DNA from: Corynebacterium sp. HS2168-gen11
GTDB lineage: Bacteria > Actinomycetota > Actinomycetes > Mycobacteriales > Mycobacteriaceae
Reading direction: 5' to 3'
DNA length: 64,000 nucleotides
Assembly: GCF_024834075.1 (NCBI RefSeq)
Contig: NZ_JANUXR010000003.1
Location: 124,001 to 188,000, forward strand
Below, one piece after another: positions 9,434-20,463 of this stretch. The notes under the pieces were generated by a model that was not told the DNA's origin, made no database searches, and saw nothing but the letters and a program-made list of their open reading frames with translations. The number at the start of each line of letters is the position of its first letter. Within the stretch, counting starts at the first letter, position 1. A program made the translations under genes and the position numbers.

Positions 9434-11272
9434 TTACTTCAGCTTATCTTCCATCTCACGGTGTGCTTCCCAAATTGCTTCTGGGAGATCTGCGAACTGC
9501 TCAAGGTGCTCGCGGCGGTTCTTCAACTCCTGCTGCCAACGTGGAACATTCACGTAGAGCAGCTTGTCCAGATCTTCAGCGGAAACGTCCAAGCCTTCCA
9601 GGTTGAGTTCTTCTGGCTTTGGAATAACGCCGATTGGGGTATCGGTACCCTCAACCTTGCCTTGTACGAAGTCCTTGAGCCACAGCAGCGCACGCAAGTT
9701 ATCGCGGTAGCCTGGCCAGAGGAAGTCGCCGGTTTCTGGATCGCGCTGGAACCAGTTCACGTGTGCGAAGACTGGCTGCTTCTCGCAAGCACCGATGATC
9801 TTCAGCCACTGCTCTGCATACTTGCCTTCTGGATAAGACATGAATGGGCGCATGGACATTGGGTCATAACGCAAGGTGCCATCCAGGCCTTCTGCTGCGA
9901 AGGTTGCTTCTGCACCGAGGGTAAGACCGTCGTAGACGCCACCTGGCAGCGTTGGGATTGCACGGATCAAAGGCTCACGATCGCGGGTACGACCACCGAA
10001 GATCACAGCATCAACTGCAACACCCTTTGGATCTTCATAGTCAGAAGCCACGGAGTGAACATTCTTCATATTGGTGGTGAAGCGTGAGTTTGGATGCGCC
10101 CATGGCAGATCCTTCTCTTCTTCGGTGCGCTCGGTGATCAGCTTGCCCGTCCAGTCGCGCCAACCAGTCAGGTCAGCTGGTTTTTCTGGGGTCTTGCCTT
10201 CCCACCATACGTCGTGAAGCTCTTCGTTGTATGCAACGTTGGTGAAAATCACGCCAGAGCCTGGAACGATGGAATCGATAGCCTCTGGGTTGGTCTTCTC
10301 GTTGGTATCCTTTGCCACACCGAAGACACCAAATTCTGGGTTCATGCCGTAGAGGCGGCCGTCTTCACCTGGCCACAGCCATGCAATATCGTCGCCGTAG
10401 AACTCAACAGAGTAGCGATCATCGAGTGCAATTGGGGCCTTGGTCATTGCCAGGTTGGTCTTGCCGGAAGCAGATGGGAAGCCGCCGCAGACGGTGAAGC
10501 GCTCGCCGGTTTGCTTATCGACGATAGCCAGCAGCAAGAACTGCTCAGCCAAGAACTCATTCGATGCATAGCCATCGAACGCAGCCAAGCGCAGAGCGTG
10601 AGCGATCTTACCGAGCAATGCGTTTCCGCCGTATGCAGAACCGAAGTGCAAAATCATGCGCTCGTCAGCAATGGTTGCGAACAGACGCTTGTCTTCTGGA
10701 GTGCCATGTCCCATTGCATTCAGATCGCCGGTGACGTGTACGCCACGAACGAAGAATGAAGGGTCATCCTGTGCCTTGAGCAGATCCATGCCAACGCGTG
10801 CCATACGCAGCATTTGCAGCACCACAAGACGATCGTCAGTCAGTTCCACACCTGCAGCGAAACGCTGAACTGGGGAACCAAGTGGAGCCATCAGGTATGG
10901 CAGAACATACATGGTCTTACCCTTGGAAGCGCCGCGCATGTGCTCAATCTGGATTGCCTTGGTTTCTGCTGCTGGACGCCAGTTGTTGTAGACACCCTTA
11001 TCAGCTTCATTGTTGGTCGCAACAACAGTGCGTTCTTCGGAACGTGCAGTGTCCTTCACGTGAGAGCGAGCTAAATAGCGACCTTCACCAACTGGGCGCA
11101 ATTCGCCAGCTGCGAGAGCTTCAGCGATCAGGCGCTCTTCCGATTCTGGAGAAACGACCTCGATGCGATCAGGGGTGGTGATTGCTGCCCATTCTGCAAC
11201 GAATTCGCGTACAGCTGGGATGTCGACGTTTGCAGCGTCGAGGGCTTCGGAAACGGCTACTTCAGTAGTCAT
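9434..11272 (-). CDS. pckG: GTP-type phosphoenolpyruvate carboxykinase with altered metal site
   Basis: 612 residues, full family length. It should interconvert oxaloacetate and PEP with GTP/GDP. Conserved parts include the YGGN substrate loop (214-217), GKT of the kinase P-loop (270-272), GDDIAW (293-298) and HPNSRF. It departs from the family at key sites. The usual GKKC loop is GKIA, with Ile223 at the Mn-ligand Lys. The usual EHMLI is EQFLL, with Gln244 at the Mn-ligand His. The P-loop reads FPSASGKT, with Ser269 for the reactive Cys. Only Asp295 of the three canonical Mn ligands remains. It may be a divergent active enzyme or one with changed metal use. Divergent from nrdI; an inverted repeat lies in its leader. 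Confidence 0.85.
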   Translation of the reverse strand: MTTEVAVSEALDAANVDIPAVREFVAEWAAITTPDRIEVVSPESEERLIAEALAAGELRPVGEGRYLARSHVKDTARSEERTVVATNNEADKGVYNNWRPAAETKAIQIEHMRGASKGKTMYVLPYLMAPLGSPVQRFAAGVELTDDRLVVLQMLRMARVGMDLLKAQDDPSFFVRGVHVTGDLNAMGHGTPEDKRLFATIADERMILHFGSAYGGNALLGKIAHALRLAAFDGYASNEFLAEQFLLLAIVDKQTGERFTVCGGFPSASGKTNLAMTKAPIALDDRYSVEFYGDDIAWLWPGEDGRLYGMNPEFGVFGVAKDTNEKTNPEAIDSIVPGSGVIFTNVAYNEELHDVWWEGKTPEKPADLTGWRDWTGKLITERTEEEKDLPWAHPNSRFTTNMKNVHSVASDYEDPKGVAVDAVIFGGRTRDREPLIRAIPTLPGGVYDGLTLGAEATFAAEGLDGTLRYDPMSMRPFMSYPEGKYAEQWLKIIGACEKQPVFAHVNWFQRDPETGDFLWPGYRDNLRALLWLKDFVQGKVEGTDTPIGVIPKPEELNLEGLDVSAEDLDKLLYVNVPRWQQELKNRREHLEQFADLPEAIWEAHREMEDKLK

Positions 11273-11330
11273 AATTTCTGGGCCTACCTTAGTTCAGAAA
11301 ATGGTACGGGGGGAAAGGATTTTTCCCAAG

Positions 11331-11350
11331 AACTACGTTAGCACGTAGTT
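11331..11350. promoter_or_regulatory. Inverted repeat in the pck-nrdI divergent region
   Basis: AACTACG (11331-11337) is mirrored by CGTAGTT (11344-11350) with a 6-bp spacer, about 60 bp upstream of the pck start within the 234-bp divergent region. It has the shape of an operator for a dimeric regulator. No NrdR-like box was recognised. Confidence 0.4.
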
Positions 11351-11506
11351 GTATGTTACGCTTGTGCGTAATTTGTTAGATTTCTCACCATTTATTGAAC
11401 AAAAGTACTGGTAAGAGTGATTTTTCTCATTATTTGCCCTGCTTAGGGCGTCCTAACTTTCTCCCTTGATAATTGCATCACAATACCAATAAGGAGGTGA
11501 TATCTC

Positions 11507-11941
11507 ATCGATCCTGCACCCACACGAACTCCCAATCTCATTTACTTTTCATCGGTAAGTGAGAACACTCACAGATTCGTTGCAAAACTTGGTTTTGAAG
11601 CTGCTCGTATTCCACTGCGCCCTGCAAAAGAAGGCATGCTCTTCGTCAATGAGCCCTATGTCTTAATCGTGCCAACCTACGGTGGTGGAAATCCGAAAGC
11701 CGCCATTCCTAAACAAGTGCGCGCATTTTTGAATATTCCAGAAAATCGCGCACTCCTGCGAGGTGTCATCACCTCAGGAAATACTAATTTTGGCGAAGCG
11801 TATTGTTCAGCCGGCCCCATGATTGCACAAAAATGCGGCGTGCCAGAGCTTTATCGCTTTGAACTGCTTGGCACCAGCCGCGATGTCGAAGTGGTGAAAG
11901 CTGGATTACAAAAGTTCTTCGCAACGAATCTTTATGTCTGA
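11507..11941 (+). CDS. nrdI: NrdI, flavodoxin-like ribonucleotide reductase activator (ATC start)
   Basis: 144 residues if begun at ATC 11507. NrdI is the FMN protein that supplies oxidant (superoxide) to NrdF. The FMN loop [12 protein letters not shown] begins about 11 codons in, and the TYGGG and SGNTNFGE segments follow. A perfect Shine-Dalgarno AAGGAGGTGA (11491-11500) is set 6 nt before 11507. An in-frame TGA lies just upstream, and no ATG, GTG or TTG occurs in frame until ATG 11636, which would remove the FMN-binding loop. So the start is either a non-standard ATC (or ATT further in) or there is a frameshift. nrdH, often first in this operon, is not present upstream. Confidence 0.8.
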   Translation: MDPAPTRTPNLIYFSSVSENTHRFVAKLGFEAARIPLRPAKEGMLFVNEPYVLIVPTYGGGNPKAAIPKQVRAFLNIPENRALLRGVITSGNTNFGEAYCSAGPMIAQKCGVPELYRFELLGTSRDVEVVKAGLQKFFATNLYV

Positions 11942-11968
11942 CCTTTTTGAAGTATTCAAGGAATTTTT

Positions 11969-15164
<3,196 letters not shown>

Positions 15165-15227
15165 AAAGTCTGAAAGACGGTATCCTAAAGATAATCATGT
15201 CCAATTCTATTAAGGAGATCAGATTTC

Positions 15228-15788
15228 ATGAAAATCTCAATTCTTGTTGGATCCCTGCGTCGCGGCAGCATCGCCCGCAAAATCGCGCAGCACACCCTGG
15301 AAATGTTCCCAGAAGGTGTCGACGCTCAAATCGTTGAGATCCGCGACCTGCCACTTTATGATTTCGACTACGATGATCCAGCTGTCGTCGACAAGCCAAC
15401 TCCGCAGGAGTACACCGACTTCCGCGAAACTATTAAGGCTTCCGACGGCATCTTGTTCGTCACCAGCGAAAACAACCGCACCATTCCTGCGTGCTTGAAG
15501 AACGCGGTCGACATCGGATCCAAGCCAAACGCTGATGTTGCATGGAAGAACAAGGTCGCCGGCATCATCAGCCACTCTGTTGGACGTATGGGCGGCTACT
15601 CCTCCCAGAAGAACCTGCGCCTCGCGCTGAGCTACTTCGACATGCCAATGCCAGGGCAACCTGAGGTATTCCTCGGCCAATCCGACACCCTTATTGGCGA
15701 AGACGGCAAGCTCGAGCCAGAAAAGACCATTGCCTTCGTGCAAGACTACATCAACCGCTTCGTAGCGCTGGTCGAAAAGCAGCAGTAA
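15228..15788 (+). CDS. NAD(P)H-dependent FMN reductase family protein
   Basis: 186 residues, flavodoxin-like fold. It begins MKISILVGSLRRGSIARK (phosphate-binding loop) and has SENNRTIPACLKNAVD, the family signature segment. It should reduce FMN or other flavin with NAD(P)H. Shine-Dalgarno AAGGAG lies in a CTATTAAGGAG word just upstream (15207). It lies 63 nt after nrdF with no terminator between, and a strong hairpin follows it, so it is probably the last gene of the nrdIEF operon; a role in reducing NrdI or supplying reduced flavin is inference. Confidence 0.85.
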   Translation: MKISILVGSLRRGSIARKIAQHTLEMFPEGVDAQIVEIRDLPLYDFDYDDPAVVDKPTPQEYTDFRETIKASDGILFVTSENNRTIPACLKNAVDIGSKPNADVAWKNKVAGIISHSVGRMGGYSSQKNLRLALSYFDMPMPGQPEVFLGQSDTLIGEDGKLEPEKTIAFVQDYINRFVALVEKQQ

Positions 15789-15803
15789 GACAGTAGCGGA
15801 GAG

Positions 15804-15832
15804 GGGCCCTGGCGTGCGCAACGTCAGGGCCC
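15804..15832 (+). terminator. Hairpin after the nrd/FMN reductase operon
   Basis: 12-bp stem with one mismatch (15804-15815 with 15821-15832), GC-rich, 5-nt loop. It is followed at once by a CCTATTAAGGAAATTTTT segment that supplies the T-run. Confidence 0.75.
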
Positions 15833-15970
15833 ATCCTATTAAGGAAATTTTTGGCAGAGAGCTCCACCTTATTAGACTGCTTTTCGACGCGATCGGTTCC
15901 CATTTTTCCCTTGAGATTATTCACATGAAGTTCAGTTGAAAGTGCGGCTGAAGTAGGGTTTCATCGGGGT

Positions 15971-17149
15971 ATGGATCTTTTTCAACAGCGCGCAGAACTC
16001 GCACTTCACGATGCCGAGTTCATTAAGGCTGTGAAAAAGTTGGAACCAACTGTCACCGAGCTTGCCGATCAGCTGGACTGCTCAGATCGGACTGCGTCGA
16101 TGCTGATTGCGATTGGCAAGGCGCTGACGTTGCAGGATTTATCGCTTGCCAGTGAGCGTCGTTACTCGCTGGATCGACTCCATGAACTGTCAAGCTTGGC
16201 CAAACGGCTGAAGAACCCAGAGGTGAACGTCGAAAAGCTGCGGCAACAGCTGATTTGCGACTGTGCGGAGATGACGCATCGTGAACTCCGCGCGCACATT
16301 CGTCACCTTATTAAGGAACTCAATGACGGGTATGAAGCGCATCGGTCGTGGTACGTGCGATATTCCAAGACGGCCGATGCCGATGGCATGAAGTATATGA
16401 TCGCAAAGATGCCGGCGGAATATATTGAGCGGATTCACGCTTCGTTCACGCCGCAGGCGCGCGATTTGGTGGTACACGGGCATGCGCGAGGCGAGGCCGA
16501 GGGACATGCTATGGCCTTGGCGCAGCGCTGCTTGCCGCACACGACAAGTGCTGACCTGGCGCGATATGAGCACGTTGATGAGCATGAAGATCCGGATAAT
16601 CCGTTGGATTTGCGGCATCGGCCTTGTTTCCTTATCCCTATTAAGGACACGCACTTCCTTGAAAACGGTGAGATCGCGAATTCGGATGGCGAAATCATTG
16701 ATATCCGCAGCCTCGTCGACGCGAAAGTCGCTGAATTCGGGTTTGCCGTGGCGACGTACCCGGATCGTGATGGGGTGCCGCGGCCACAACAAGTCTTCGG
16801 TATTAAGAGACTTGCCGATGCCGAGGATCGATTCCTCACGATTATTAGCCACCTCGTTTGCCAGCACGCGGACTGTGACATCCCGGCCGTGCGATGCGAA
16901 ATCCATCATATTCAAGCATTCGCCCAGGGTGGAAAGACTGAATTAGAGAATCTTTGCCCATTGTGTCGAGAACATAATCTGCAAAACGACGATGATCCGG
17001 CGAAAAAGAAACACGGCAGGGTTATGAAGGACCCAGTCACGAAAATGGTCTGGTTTGATGATTATAAAGGTCGGCAAAGACGCAACAAACATCGCGCCCA
17101 AGAATACAATGGGCTTGCTACGGCTGCCAGGATGCACCAGGCAGAATAG
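15971..17149 (+). CDS. HNH endonuclease domain protein (DUF222/13E12-like)
   Basis: 392 residues. The first 230 residues are helical and Arg/Glu-rich, of the kind found in actinobacterial 13E12-repeat/DUF222 proteins. The C-terminal HNH nuclease reads CQHADCDIPAVRC, then EIHHIQAFAQGGKTELEN, then LCPLCREHN (about 302-350), with the paired Cys as a structural Zn site. Such multi-copy genes are widespread and mobile-like in mycolic actinobacteria; cellular role unknown. It has no clear Shine-Dalgarno. A GCTTTTCGACG repeat lies at 15879 in its leader, and the gene carries one exact CTATTAAGG (16638) and two near matches. It sits in the middle of the cluster of that word. Confidence 0.8.
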   Translation: MDLFQQRAELALHDAEFIKAVKKLEPTVTELADQLDCSDRTASMLIAIGKALTLQDLSLASERRYSLDRLHELSSLAKRLKNPEVNVEKLRQQLICDCAEMTHRELRAHIRHLIKELNDGYEAHRSWYVRYSKTADADGMKYMIAKMPAEYIERIHASFTPQARDLVVHGHARGEAEGHAMALAQRCLPHTTSADLARYEHVDEHEDPDNPLDLRHRPCFLIPIKDTHFLENGEIANSDGEIIDIRSLVDAKVAEFGFAVATYPDRDGVPRPQQVFGIKRLADAEDRFLTIISHLVCQHADCDIPAVRCEIHHIQAFAQGGKTELENLCPLCREHNLQNDDDPAKKKHGRVMKDPVTKMVWFDDYKGRQRRNKHRAQEYNGLATAARMHQAE

Positions 17150-17320
17150 ATGAGCGCGGTTGAGGAAAGGCCGCGCTGTTGTCCCATGCCCTATTAAGGA
17201 AAAGATCTAGGCTTCAAATAAACACTTATTTTGAGCAATTCGCCATAATCGCTTAATTACACAGGTAGACTTAATAGCGAATGTAGTAAATACAACCAGT
17301 GAGGAAGGGGCTGTTGGCAT

Positions 17321-17980
17321 ATGACTGACGAGGATCAAGATTTTTCCACGCCTTTCTTAATACGCAATTATGGTTCGGGAGCATCTGCCGAAGTCACCCG
17401 AATGGGATTACGTGTGCTACTTGAGCATGAAAAATTTGGCATACCGCGCTTTGAATGGGGCATTTTTGCGTATGAAGGTGCGATCTGGAAATGCGGCAAG
17501 GAGTTTGCTGGTACCGTTCGCAATTTACGTGCGCTGGTTGCCAAATATCGTGGTTACGGTGACGCCCGGGATGTGATTCCGCAGTTCTTTGCCGATTGCT
17601 GTATTCAGTCGGCAGGGGGAGTTATGGACAAGCAATCGCTTTGGATGCGCTACATCTGGTCCCCGAATAGCATGTCGCACGATCGCGAAACGCTGAAATT
17701 CGCAAAGCAACGCCTAAAAACTTATATGCGTCATAATCCAAATGCATTTTCCATCACAAATATGTATGGTTTTGAACGTTGCTTATTGCTTGTCGACGCC
17801 GCCACGCCGACTGAGTCACTGCGCGACTATATCCAATACGCCGATGGCAGCTACATTGGCTTGTTGCAGGATTTCGCTAATAGCAATGTACCGGATTTTG
17901 AACTGATGCCATTTGTGACGAACCATGAACTTGACATGGCTTCCACGATAGGCGAAATCGTGAATACATTGCGCCAATAA
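17321..17980 (+). CDS. Hypothetical protein, 219 residues
   Basis: I do not recognise this protein. It is soluble, with no signal peptide or membrane segment, mixed alpha/beta in appearance, Trp- and Tyr-containing, with three Cys (CGKE, DCC). It has its own leader of 170 bp after the HNH gene. A weak AT hairpin (17981-17998) follows directly. The length and codon use look like a real gene. It lies within the accessory block between the HNH nuclease and the membrane-protein locus. Confidence 0.65.
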   Translation: MTDEDQDFSTPFLIRNYGSGASAEVTRMGLRVLLEHEKFGIPRFEWGIFAYEGAIWKCGKEFAGTVRNLRALVAKYRGYGDARDVIPQFFADCCIQSAGGVMDKQSLWMRYIWSPNSMSHDRETLKFAKQRLKTYMRHNPNAFSITNMYGFERCLLLVDAATPTESLRDYIQYADGSYIGLLQDFANSNVPDFELMPFVTNHELDMASTIGEIVNTLRQ

Positions 17981-18074
17981 GTTTTTGTATTCAAAAACAA
18001 TTCCCCAGCTAGAGCGTTGTTTTTGCCCCACTCTTAATGTGACCTTGTTATCACTTAATAAGGCGGTCATACAT

Positions 18075-18083
18075 CCTTAATAG
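18075..18083 (-). repeat. Copy of the CTATTAAGG word upstream of membrane protein 1
   Basis: CCTTAATAG on the plus strand, next to a near copy CTTAATAAGG at 18055-18064. One of 12 copies in the 12.2-21.8 kb cluster. Confidence 0.7.
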
Positions 18084-18165
18084 GTGTACTCTCAAAAATG
18101 TAGGGGCGCCCGCAAGCTCATACGGCCCCCTGAATAACGTTTTGGTAGAGAGGCCGTGATCGAAA

Positions 18166-19164
18166 ATGATCCCATCAATTCCATCTCCCGAATATGCCAC
18201 GTTGTTCTTCTTTGAGCAAGGACAGTGGTGGGACTATGCCATGCTTGTGTTGGTCACAGCGGCATTGGCATTAACTGCGTGGCTTGCGCAGCGCAACAAG
18301 TGGGTTGTACTGGCAGTGTTTATTGTGATGCCTGTTTTGCTCACGATTTTCTGGTGGCCGTATTCGACTGAGGGTACGAATTCTGCGGGTTGGTTCCCGA
18401 TTGTGAAGCAATATTCCGCCTTAATAGGGTCGCTGAGTTTGGTAGCCCTCCAGTATTTCCCCAAACTGCGCACCAAGTACTGGTATTTGTGCATCCCACC
18501 GCTGATTTTGTCGGTGAATATTTTGGAAGCCGTGATTCGTGATTTCCAGTGCTATTTCATACATGGGGTGGATCCGTCGCAAGGCATGGTGACGTGGGGC
18601 GGACCGTGGAACATTATGAACGGCATTGCTGGTCTCCTTAATATAGTCGCGATCAGCGGCTGGGCCGGCATTTATGTTTCGCGAGGCTCGTCGAAGGCGG
18701 TGCTGTGGCCGGATCTGACGATCTGGTGGATCCTTGCCTACGACGCGTGGAATTTGGCGTATGTGTATAACTGCCTTGCGGATCGTGCGTGGTATTCGGG
18801 CGTGGCGCTGCTGGCGGCTTGTACGATTCCGGTGCTGCTGCCGTTTGGTCGTGGCGCGTGGATTCAGTATCGCGCATACACGTTGACGCTATGGTCCGCG
18901 GTTGTGCTGACATTCCCGCATTTTATGCAAGATTCGATGTTCGCGCACCGCAGCGCGCATAATCCTACCGCGATGTTTATCCTGTCGCTGCTTGCACTGC
19001 TTCTTAATATAGGTGTGTGTATTTGGCATTTACGACGCATTGCGCAAACCCGCAAGAATCCGCTGCGCCAAGAACTGTATGCCGATCTTCCAATGAATCA
19101 GCAGCTGCTTCACGAGCATGCTTCGGAGGAAGATAAGGAGAGAATCCAAAAGATAAATGCATAA
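18166..19164 (+). CDS. Multi-pass membrane protein, possible DUF5692 family (paralogue 1)
   Basis: 332 residues, about 8-9 membrane helices (roughly 22-40, 45-62, 78-98, 104-122, 148-170, 182-202, 208-226, 238-256, 266-288), rich in Trp and Tyr, charged C-terminal tail. It is clearly paralogous to the protein at 20464-21774: both have NILEAVIRD/NIMEANIRD, GLLNIV/GVLNII after a WN pair, and AYDxWNxAxxYNxLADxxWY followed by ALLxACTIP. Conserved polar residues inside helices (Asn, Glu, Asp, Arg) suggest a transport or enzymatic site. Function unknown; the DUF5692 assignment is from memory and uncertain. A terminator follows at once. Confidence 0.75.
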   Translation: MIPSIPSPEYATLFFFEQGQWWDYAMLVLVTAALALTAWLAQRNKWVVLAVFIVMPVLLTIFWWPYSTEGTNSAGWFPIVKQYSALIGSLSLVALQYFPKLRTKYWYLCIPPLILSVNILEAVIRDFQCYFIHGVDPSQGMVTWGGPWNIMNGIAGLLNIVAISGWAGIYVSRGSSKAVLWPDLTIWWILAYDAWNLAYVYNCLADRAWYSGVALLAACTIPVLLPFGRGAWIQYRAYTLTLWSAVVLTFPHFMQDSMFAHRSAHNPTAMFILSLLALLLNIGVCIWHLRRIAQTRKNPLRQELYADLPMNQQLLHEHASEEDKERIQKINA

Positions 19165-19170
19165 GAAAAC

Positions 19171-19206
19171 GGGGCCGGTTTCCTTAATAGATCCGGCCCC
19201 GATTTT
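19171..19206. terminator. Terminator with CCTTAATAG in its loop
   Basis: GGGGCCGG (19171-19178) pairs with CCGGCCCC (19193-19200), then GATTTTTT. The 14-nt loop contains an exact CCTTAATAG (19182-19190). It serves membrane protein 1 and the convergent SRPBCC gene. Confidence 0.85.
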
Positions 19207-20241
19207 TTACGCCTTGCCCCAGTTCTTGAGGTACGTCCGCTCTTTCTTCTGGCGGATTTGTTCTTCCCAGCTAAAGGCTGGTTCTTCCCATCCGGTGAAG
19301 TAGTCGGCGTCGACTTCGTGTTCCCATGGGGTGCCTGGTCCTACTGGTGGCCATGCTGGGTTGTCGGTGACTGGTTCGCGGATTTCTTTAACCGCTGGAT
19401 TTTGGCGTCCGTAGCGCATCCACTGGGTGTAGGTATCTTCGAACAGTGGGGTGCCGTCCCAACGGCCGGCTGGGGTTTCGCTGTTGAAGTAGCGTCCGCC
19501 GAGGAAGCCGCGCATGAATTTGCCTGTGTGCTGTTCCTTCTTTCGGAATTCGGCAAGCCGCTTGACGTAGATGTTTTGCAGTTGGGTCATCACGCCGCCA
19601 ATGAGCTCAATATTGACCCAGTTGATGATCTTTGGCAATGGGGCATCAGGTTCGTAGCCAATACGCCAGTGGTTGATCAAGCGGGTGCGTTCGCCCGAGA
19701 GCGGGACGACGTAGAAGCACCATGCGGCGGCAAAGTGTTTCATGGTTGGATAGCGGAAGGCGTACGAGCCTGGTGCTGCTGGTGGGTGCTTGGTGTCGAC
19801 CCATTGCACGAGGTATTTGCCTGGAACCACGTCAGCCCATTCCATTGACATGCCGTGGAAGTCGAAGGCAGCAATATCGCCTGGCATTAAGGAGTCGGGT
19901 TGCTGGAATTCTTCTTGCATTTCGTAGGAATTGAAAAATGGCAAGCGCGCGAAATTTCGTTCGAGGAATTCAGAAGAGAATGAGCCTGATTTATCTGCGC
20001 CAATTTGCTTGAAGATCCTCCAGACGGCGTACGCTGGTGCGTCGATCGTGATGGCGTAGGTGGATGAATAGGCGTTTTTGTATTCTGCGTCGATAAGATC
20101 ATCGGCAGGGTAACGCCAGTTCTTTTCGGCTTCGGTGGCCTGGCCGTAGAGTTGGCTGAAGCCGTAGAGGCCGGCGGTCAGAGCTGTGCCTGCGAGGGCG
20201 CCGAGGCCCAGGAGGGCAGAGAGCCTTTTGCATCGCGACAT
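19207..20241 (-). CDS. Membrane-anchored SRPBCC/START-like protein
   Basis: 344 residues from ATG 20241, which has AAGGAGA six nt upstream; a TTG two codons earlier is too close to it. The N-terminus has a hydrophobic anchor or signal (about 8-30). The body has a helix-grip look: AITIDAPAYAVWRIFKQIG, then DSLMPGDIAAFDFHGMSM, then GKYLVQWVDTKH and RTRLINHWRIGYEP, typical of SRPBCC ligand-binding domains (polyketide cyclase/START superfamily). No catalytic motif known to me. It sits between two paralogous membrane proteins in the opposite orientation, ends at a shared terminator, and carries a CTATTAAGGAGA word as its Shine-Dalgarno. It may bind a lipid or isoprenoid for these partners; that is inference. 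Confidence 0.65.
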   Translation of the reverse strand: MSRCKRLSALLGLGALAGTALTAGLYGFSQLYGQATEAEKNWRYPADDLIDAEYKNAYSSTYAITIDAPAYAVWRIFKQIGADKSGSFSSEFLERNFARLPFFNSYEMQEEFQQPDSLMPGDIAAFDFHGMSMEWADVVPGKYLVQWVDTKHPPAAPGSYAFRYPTMKHFAAAWCFYVVPLSGERTRLINHWRIGYEPDAPLPKIINWVNIELIGGVMTQLQNIYVKRLAEFRKKEQHTGKFMRGFLGGRYFNSETPAGRWDGTPLFEDTYTQWMRYGRQNPAVKEIREPVTDNPAWPPVGPGTPWEHEVDADYFTGWEEPAFSWEEQIRQKKERTYLKNWGKA

Positions 20242-20463
20242 GATCAATCTCCTTAATAGGGGCGGGTGGCGGAAATCACCAATCCAGATACATTTGTTTC
20301 CCTATCTAAATTAATTTCCACCGTTATTTCAAGCGATTCTCAATAAAATATTGAGTGCTTTCTCACTTTTATAATACTCCCGCCAATATGGGGTTTGGAA
20401 GTACTTTTAAAGGAGTAAAATTATGGTTAGTAACACAGTTCCGTTTGTCCGAAGGAGACAAGG
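20242..20463. promoter_or_regulatory. Divergent promoter region of the SRPBCC and membrane protein 2 genes
   Basis: 222 bp, AT-rich. TATAAT at 20370-20375 is a good plus-strand -10 box. AAAGGAG precedes an ATG at 20423 that opens a 63-codon frame overlapping the start of the 20464 gene out of frame, a possible leader peptide. Confidence 0.5.

Noticed and set aside
10094-10759. 221-codon plus-strand open frame
   Set aside because: Antisense to pck; composition is that of a shadow frame.
15971-17149. Intein or group I intron homing endonuclease
   Set aside because: The HNH domain is part of a free-standing protein of the 13E12/DUF222 type with no split host gene around it.
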